Source: Siphonodentalium dalli
Lineage: Eukaryota > Mollusca > Scaphopoda > Gadilida > Siphonodentaliidae
Assembly (NCBI GenBank): GCA_032622095.1
Contig: CP136061.1
Span: 212,688,373 to 212,752,372 of the forward strand
Length of the DNA stretch: 64,000 bases
Direction of reading: 5' to 3'
The notes beneath the pieces are model-generated. The model saw only the letters and a program-made list of their open reading frames with translations, searched no databases and was not told where the DNA came from. The stretch's first letter is position 1, and every line of letters starts with the position of its first letter. The position numbers and the translations under genes were made by a program. This document shows, piece by piece, positions 25,401-34,400 of the stretch.

Positions 25401-28400
25401 CATAACAAAGGAAAAAAATTTGACAATAACATACTGATTATGCCAGATTTCTGATTGGTATAAGAACAAGGTATGTCTATATTTTACTATTATTTCTATT
25501 TATAGCGGTTTTTGACGGAGGTGAATATTTTAACAGCAATTTCCGTTTGATTGTTTTATTTTCTTCTCATTTAATTTAAATGTAATACGTTTTGAGGAAA
25601 GTTGTGTTATATCTAATCTTAGGCTGGTGGTCAGCATGATATACTATGGTCTGTCGCTAAATTCTGGCAACCTTGGTGGAGATCTCTATGTTAACTTTGT
25701 GCTCAGTGGTCTGGTAGAGATTCCGGCGTATACAATCTGCTTGCTGTTTCTGGACAGAATTGGACGAAAAGCGCTGCATTCGACAAGTATGATTATGGGC
25801 GGCGTCGCGTGTATCTCTACTATATTCACTATACTATACGGAGGGGATGGTGAGTGTTTTTCCCATATTCGAAGATGATTCGTATTGGGGGGGGGGGTAA
25901 ATGTTTGTGTCGCTATAGATGCATATGTGATGACATAATTCATGAATACTTGTACAGAGTTCACGCTGTTTTTCAAGGGCCATTTTTTAAAGGAAAATTG
26001 GCAAAGAAAATCTCATTTGGCCTAAAATTATCATCATATATCCATTAAACTGTTAATCCGTGATCACGTAATCAGCTGTAGCGCGCATGTGTATCAATAA
26101 CAATGTATCTAGAGTCACGCATGCTTACTTATCAAAACAACGAAGACTCAATGCTAGAACGGTGTACTTTCTTAACCAGGTGACAACATTTTACTACTCT
26201 ACTGCTTTGGTGTACGTTGTCGACTGGACAGATTACCGTTTTTGTGGTTCCCAATCGTGTGCATTTCCATTGTCCATTTCTCAAGTTTTCAGTTACGTTA
26301 GTGTGTTTCTTTATAGTTTCGTTTCAGATCATGTTTTCTCGATGATCCAACATTTTTGGGATTCAATTTAGCCACCAAATAAATTGTACCGAATTAAAGG
26401 TACGGTTGGCCTTGGCGGTGGGTATCCTGTGAAAATATTTCCACTCGTCAAAAACCGCCACAAACAGAAAGAACAACAAAATGTAGACAGACTTTATCCG
26501 TATACAAATAAGAAATATCGCATAAACAGTATGTTATTGTCATATATTTGACCATTGTTATGTAAACAAAAGCATAAAAAGTTACTGTTCTGGTGTTTGT
26601 TTATATTATGATGGTAAACATAAAGAGCGTTCTTTGTTGGTGAATTCCTGATATGGAACGAATAAAGAGCGGTTATGCCATTTGTGTGTGATTAGCCAGC
26701 AGCATTGTGGTGTCTTCTGTAACACAATCAGGCTCTTGCTTAGGTAAAATATAGTAAATCTTTATGATAACATGCTGTTTACGCGATGGTCATGGTATAT
26801 ATGAACGAAACTGTATGCGTTTTAATGTTTTTCTGTTTACGGTGATTGGAACAAATATGAATATTTTCGACAACTAAGGCCTCACGTGCCTTTAAAGGTA
26901 CGGTTGGCCTTGGCGGTGGGTATCCTGTGAAAAATTTCCACTCGTCAAAAACCGCCACAAACAGAAAGAACAACAAAATGTAGACAGACTATGTCCGTAT
27001 ACAAATAAGAACTATCGCATCAACAGTATGTTATTGTCATATTTTTGACCATTGTTATGTAAACAAAAGCATAAAAAGTTACTTTTCTGGTGTTTGTTTA
27101 TATTATGATGGTAAACATAAAGAGCGTTCTTTGTGGGTGAATTCCTGATATGGAACGAATAAAGAGCGTTTATGCCATTTGTGTGTGATTAGCCAGCAGC
27201 ATTGTGTTGTCTTCTGTAACACAATCAGGCTCTTGCTTAGGTAAAATATAGTAAATCTTTATGATAACATGCTGTTTACGCGATGGTCATGGTATATATG
27301 AACGAAACTGTATGCGTTTTAATGTTTTTCTGTTTACGGTGATTGGAACAAATATGAATATTTTCGACAACTAAGGCCTCACGTGCCTTTAAGTAGTAAA
27401 TATTTATATTTTTGCGTAGTTCTAACGTTTGAACTGAAATAGTACCGTCCATGTGATTGCAATTTTCCACAATTTTAGCTATACTGCTACATTCTTTCAG
27501 TGACTATAATGTTTATATAATAACTCATCGGTCTTATTAACTGAACAAAGTCCATGATATGTCTTTACGAATGCGATTTGTATATAATGAGTTATTGTTG
27601 TAGAGCTTGAACCACTCACTATAACGTTGGCCATGATTGGTAAGCTCGGAGCAGCGTCCGCCTTCGCCATCGTCTTCGTTTACTCGGCTGAGCTCTTCCC
27701 GACAGCTGTAAGGAATGGGGCTATTGGGACAAGTTCGATGTGTGCCCGTATCGGGGGAATTTTAGCTCCCTATATAGCCGACGGGGTAAGTCCAGCGAGA
27801 ATTCAACGGACATGCATGCTCATTTGGACTTCCTAATTATATCTCCGAACATATGTATCGAAAAGGAAAGGAAATATGATATACATGTATATGTATTGCA
27901 AAATGTGAAACATGTGTAGCGAACTCCGTTCAGACATTAGCCCCTAAAATCGGCCTCATATTTTTTAGTAAGACCCACGTGTATTATCGGCATTCGCACA
28001 GTGACGTAAGAGCTTAGCGCAATGATGTCCATGTCAACAATGCCGGAACTTTATTATTATGTTAATCGGAATATAATAATGATATTCGATATGTGCTGGG
28101 TTATTTAGTGTGAGATAAACACGGGTGATAAGTGTGGTTGAACAAGTTTGTCAACATTACAAAAACAATTTAAAGTGGAACCTTTTTTTTTCTTGAAGGT
28201 GTCTTCACTTTTACCTATTTGGTTGTGATAATGAAATCAATATTAATTGTTTTAACCCCCGCCGTTTCGGGATAGTTTTTCCTTGCAAAAATATGAGTAT
28301 GTGATAAAATGGGTCTCATTCGGCTCGAATCGAATTTGGTGCACTTGGTTAACAAAAATCGTACAGAATTGTGACTCATTAAGCCCCGGTTCCATATCCC

Positions 28401-31400
28401 CGATTTCCCACCCCGAATGTTCACGAATGACTCCCGAATCATAATTTTGCAAAAATCGTGGAGTAAGTTCGGGACAAGTCGGGACAGTGACTTTTTACCC
28501 CCGAACATGATCGGGGATATCGGTGCTATCGGGGTCGATTCGGGACAATTCTGGACTCGCTCCCGACAGTTTTGAAATGTTCAAAACTATCGGGAACCAA
28601 GCCGAATTGTCAATCATCGGGAGAAATTCGGGAGCAATTCGGCACCTATTCGGGAGTAGTCGGCAGTATTCGGCAATATTCGGGTGGATATTCTGGAGTA
28701 GTCCAATTCGGTATTTATTCGGCATAAATTCGGTACCAGTTCGGCATTGATTCGGGGTATTCGGCAACAATTCGGTGTAAGTCGGTAGTAATCTGGGCAA
28801 TTCGGCAACCACTCGCACGAAATTTCGGTATCAGTTCGGGATAATTCTTGATCATTCGGGAAGAAATTCGGAAGCATTCTGGAATACTCGGCAATGTTCG
28901 GGACGATTAAATTTTGTCATAATTCGGCATCAGTTCGGCGGCTTTTTGGAATAAAACTCGTCTAGAATTATCTCGAATGCTGCCGATTTGGTCTGGTCCC
29001 GAATTGGTGCCGAATATACTAATTCGGGACAGAAAATCGGGAATATGGAACCGGGGCTTAAAATATAGATCCTCAATATATGTCACCCGCATTTACCGGC
29101 CCATTTTCATTAGTCTGAAGTCCAATAATTCTATAATGATGTCGATACTTTTTACAAATTCGATCTAATTCCAGCAATAAACAGACATAATTCACAACTG
29201 ATTTAAATTGCCTATGTTATTATGAAATCTATCTCACTTCAGGGTAAAAGTATCGGGGGCGACATGGGCGAGGCTTTCCCGTTGATGGTTTTTGGTGCCG
29301 CATCAGTACTAGCAGGCCCCATGGCGCTCACATTACCAGAGACAATGAACAAAGAGTTACCACACACTGTACAGGAATCCATAGATCTCGGCAGGTAAGT
29401 CACGATGTCTACATCTGAGGATAAATTTGTATATGAGCGTGAACAAAGTCTCATTTCTTAGCGAAGTGAAATATATAATTAGTATGTGGTATCATACACG
29501 AATCATAATCACATCCTATCGGGAAGATACTAAGATATATTGGTATATAATTATGTGCCATGAAAATAAAAATTCAACTTAATTGCGATAGTTTCCATAA
29601 TTTCGATACGTCTTTGTAACGCATATACACTTCGCGGTACTATAGCGTTTCTAACAGTGCATATGACACGGCAACAGGTTGGTTGGTGAGGTTCCCACCC
29701 CGCCATTGGTCAAAATTCTCAATAATTGGAAATACCATGCCCGACACCAACACCAGTTGGAAATCAAATAGGTTCAAATTGTTCTGATAGTTTGACACGC
29801 GAAGCAGTATTCAGTGTGAAATATGTTGGTTTATATTCTTACTTTCGATCAAAGTTTTGAACATAAATTGATATCTGTTAGGAAACTTTCAACCCTCGGG
29901 GTGTCACGATGTAAATTGTTGGAACGTCTGGGGTATCATGCAGTTGGATAATTCCAACCCTATAACGGGGTGAAAATTTATTTCCACTGACAAGGAAATG
30001 TGTCTGGTTCAACGGGGCGGGGGTGCGGTTGTAAATAGTAAGGTAGGCACCACAACTGAGACACTCTATTCACGTCCGTGGTTTCTTGTAGGTATATATT
30101 GACTAATTTTGAACCCGAGAAACTGAAATTGCCTTGTTTCGTTTGAGGATTCGGGATGATGAGTCACTTATCTTTCAAGGCCTTCGCGGTGGGTAATAGT
30201 GCATTTTTTATTCTATAAAAACCTCAAGAACATGGACAAAATAGATAACCTTTGTTCTTATATATACGAATATTAATAACTCTAAAAAAGCTCTCAAATA
30301 AAAGAATTTTGTGATTTCCAAAATATTGTTCAATGGGTTGACCTTTTTCAATGTTGCCGTCAAGTTTTTATTAAACTTTGGTATCTCATTGGACTTGTCA
30401 TTTTACTGTAACAGTAATGTTTACATAACTATATATATATGGTTATGATATGCGAAATCTCAGTAGTGTTGAGTTATTAATAATGAAATTAGAACAACGT
30501 CGATCTATTTTTACATGTCCTTGTGGATGATAGTTGTTCGAGTGACTTTTATAACATTTATGATATTTTACATCAACCCACTTTGAATAAAATCCACTTT
30601 GAATAAAACAGCGATTGGCAACAAGATTGTACCACGGTTGGGAATCACGTGGTTTCGTGTCGATGAGTATCACGCATTCAAAATGGCCGAGCCGATCGCA
30701 AACGTGACCAGAAACGAGGAAAAGGGTTATAAACTAGGATGGATAATGATGTATTAAATAGTGTTTTGTTTGCTCTAATATTCTGAGCAAAGATGTCAGT
30801 CGACCGATTCTCAGTTAATGTCAGTTAAACTAGTATAGTGATTTTCATAATATTTTTCAGTGGTTTGACCTTTTTCAATGTTGCCGTCAAGTTTTAGTAA
30901 ACTTTGGTATCGCATTGGACTTGTAATGTCACTGTAACAGTAATTCTCACATAACTATGGTTTCGATGTGCGAAATGTCGTTACTGGAGAGTTATTAACA
31001 ATTAAATTAGAATAACGTTGATCTATGTCCTTGTTGATGATAGTTGTTTCAGTGACTTTTATAAAATGTATGATATTTTACGTTAACCAACTTTGAAGAC
31101 TTTGTATCCCGTTATGGCTTTAATAATAAAACAGCCATTGACAATATCATTGTATCACGGATGGGGATCACGTGGTTTCGATTCGATGAGTATCACGAAT
31201 TCAGAATGACCGAGGCGATCGCAAACGAGACCAGAAACGAGGAAACAGGTTATAATATGGGATGGATAATGATATATTAACCTTTTACCCAACAAACCGG
31301 CCAAAACCGGCCAAATAAAGCTTCAACAGCCTAACATATCTTCGGTCTGTCTCAATAGAACCATACAAATATGGATATCATTGGAACCGTCTCCTTGACC

Positions 31401-34400
31401 ACATTGTGATAGTTACAGTTATGCCATGTGCCAATGGATTCTCTTATATATGCGAGTCGACCATAGGTCGCCTCGCATATATAAGAGAATGCATTGGCCT
31501 AAAAAAAAATCTTTTTTTAACACTTTTTACCATTTTTTCTTACATTCTTTAACAATTTTATAATTTTTAATGTGTTAAGCCAATGCATTCTCTTATATAT
31601 GCGAGGCGACCTATGGTCGACTCGCATATATAAGAGAATGCATTGGCACAGGGCCCTTCTGTTGGGTAAAGGGTTAAAAAGTATTTTGTTTGTTCTAATA
31701 TTCTGAGCAAAGTTGTCAGTCGAACGATTCTCCAGTTGTCAATGTTTCCGTCATGTGTTTAGTAAATATTGGTATATCATTTGACTTGTGATTTCACTGC
31801 AGCAGTAACGTTTACATAACTATATGTTTTCGATATGCGAATGTTGTTTCAATGACTTTTATAACATTTATGATATTTTACATCAACCCAATTTGAAGAC
31901 TATGGCTTATGGCTTTAATAGTAAAAAAAGCGATTGACAACATCATTGTATCACGGTGGGGAATCACATGGTTTCGAGTTGATGAGTATCACGCATTCAA
32001 AATGGCCGAGGCGATCGCAAACGCGACCAGCAACGAGGCAAAATGTTATAAACTAGGATTGATAATGATATATTAAATAGTATTTTGGCAGCTACGAGCA
32101 TATGCTATATTTTTCTATTTTTCAAACAAACTGATACCTCATTTGTGTCTAAATTCACGTTGTTTGTTCTAACATTCTGACCAACGGTGTCAGTCGGAAC
32201 GATTCTCCTAGATGAATGGGCTGGTGTACTCCACGTACCTCCGACTGGCGACTTTGGTCGGAATGTTATATAAAACTATAGTATTTCCGATCAAATGAGG
32301 TAACAACTTGTTTTTATAATAAACTAGCATATGCTCGTAACAGTCAAACTGTTGTGTTTTGTGTCAGTTCCTCATTAACGCCCTTGGGTGTATACTGTCA
32401 TATAGATTCTAGATAGCTATGGTTCGCTGGGCGTTTTATTTATAGATAATGGGTTTTTTCCGGTTGTGACAATTCGCAGTAGGTCCCTATTTGCGGAGAT
32501 CTATTTGCGGATGTCCCCGAATTCGCGGCGGTCCCGAATTCGCGGAGGTCCCCTAAAATGGTCGAAATATGTTGATTTTAATGAGGGAACGGGTGCGTAT
32601 ATATGTCAATTGATAAGTATTTTAAACAAATAACGACAGGACCATCATAATAGTGGTTTGTTCTATCAATCATCATCATCATCATCATCATCATCAGCAT
32701 CATCATCATCATCATCATAATTCGGCCCAATAACATTATTTGCAATGCTTGTTTACAAATATATGTATCGTCATTCGATATTTACTTGTGATTCACTTTA
32801 ACATATTAATTGTCGTCGAACTCGTATTTTATATAATAGAAGAATGAGTCTATGTATATTTTGAATTGATCGAGTGTTGGAGCCTTAACAGCGATGTCTG
32901 GCAGAGAGTTCCAGCTAATTACCACCCTCTGCGTGAAGAAATATTTTCCTATGGCCTTGTTAACAATGGGCATCTGTACCTTTTTATTATGCCCCCTTGT
33001 TCTTCCTGATGAATGTCTTTCTAATAGGTCACAGGCATTGATATTGTAATGACCATTCAACAGTGTATATACCTCGATTATATCTCTAAATATTCCATAT
33101 TTTAAAGACATCAGATTGAGTATTATCATTCGGTCTCGGTAGCACAAAGTTTTGATTTGACGAACTTCTAGTTTCGTTGCTTTTCTTTGTATTTCTCTAA
33201 CACAATGCTTTGATATTTGTGATGTGGGCTCCATGCAGAGTTACAGTATTCGATGATAGGTCTGACCATGCTTATGTAGAGCGATTATAAAGTGTCGATG
33301 TCCAAGTTCGTGAAAGTTCTGTTGACTATGCCGATGATTTGAGAAGCTTTATTCTTTAAGGATATTGTAGGAAGGCTAATCTGGCCGTGTCAAATTGAGC
33401 TATATATAGCGATGGGATATCTCGTATGACAACACTTTTCGGGTCTTCGTGGGTTGTGTATTCGTTGGATGTCTTATACTTGCAGTATGTAACTATTATT
33501 ACCGCGTTAATTGCTTTCGAAGTTTAGGTATGAACAATGGCTGGGCCATGCACTCTTGGCGGGAACACAATGCCTCCGATTTTTCATCATCACTTAGAAG
33601 CTTTCTGGTGTGGTGAATGAGAAACCTGCAGTCATAAGCCGTAGTTTTTTTTAATAATTTGAAGGATTTTTTTAGTTGTTTTAACGAAATTCTGAGGCGG
33701 TGCATTCGTGTAACCAATATATTTTATATTATAATTTATATTTATGGCTAATAATATGATCTTGAGGTCGTTACTATTTCTGATTATGGATTTCTTGTAT
33801 ATTATGTTTTTGTGCGTTTTTATTGGCCTCGATGACTTTGAATGCGTGGTACTCACCAACCTCGAAACCACGTGATTCTTCACCGTGTATATACAAATAG
33901 CATACATGTCCTTGCAGGAATGGCAGCATATCCAAGTACACACGAGGGGTGACGAGTGATGGCAGAGATATCGTGGGACTTAAAACAATGGGGGAAACAG
34001 ATAAAAATGGAGTGAACACGTGAAATGACGTCAACGATTCACATGGCCACTGTGCATATAATATATACGCTGTATTTAATTATGATATCCAACACTATGT
34101 TATGTATATTGTTTGGCAGATAAATAAACTGATTGATTTATTGATTAAAAAACTTTATTCCGTGATTTGTGGAAATTTATAAAATATAAAATCGTGGTAT
34201 AGTTAAGACGTGATTCTATTCCACGAATGTATATGTGAGGCGCGAGGTGAATAGTTTCGCCTGGGGCACAGGGGCTCACATGCTCCATGAATTTATGTTG
34301 GTATGTATGTTCGGTGTGCTTCATTTGATTTGTTGTGGTGGTACGTTTTGGTGATTTTGACAACCCAACGTGGTCAGTGTTGGAAAAATTTATAAATTAC

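Noticed and set aside
28495-28877. Overlapping frames rich in LLPN/RIAPE-like repeats, resembling a repetitive protein
   Set aside because: They translate the ATTCGG minisatellite inside a TIR element; several frames are open at once because the unit lacks stops.
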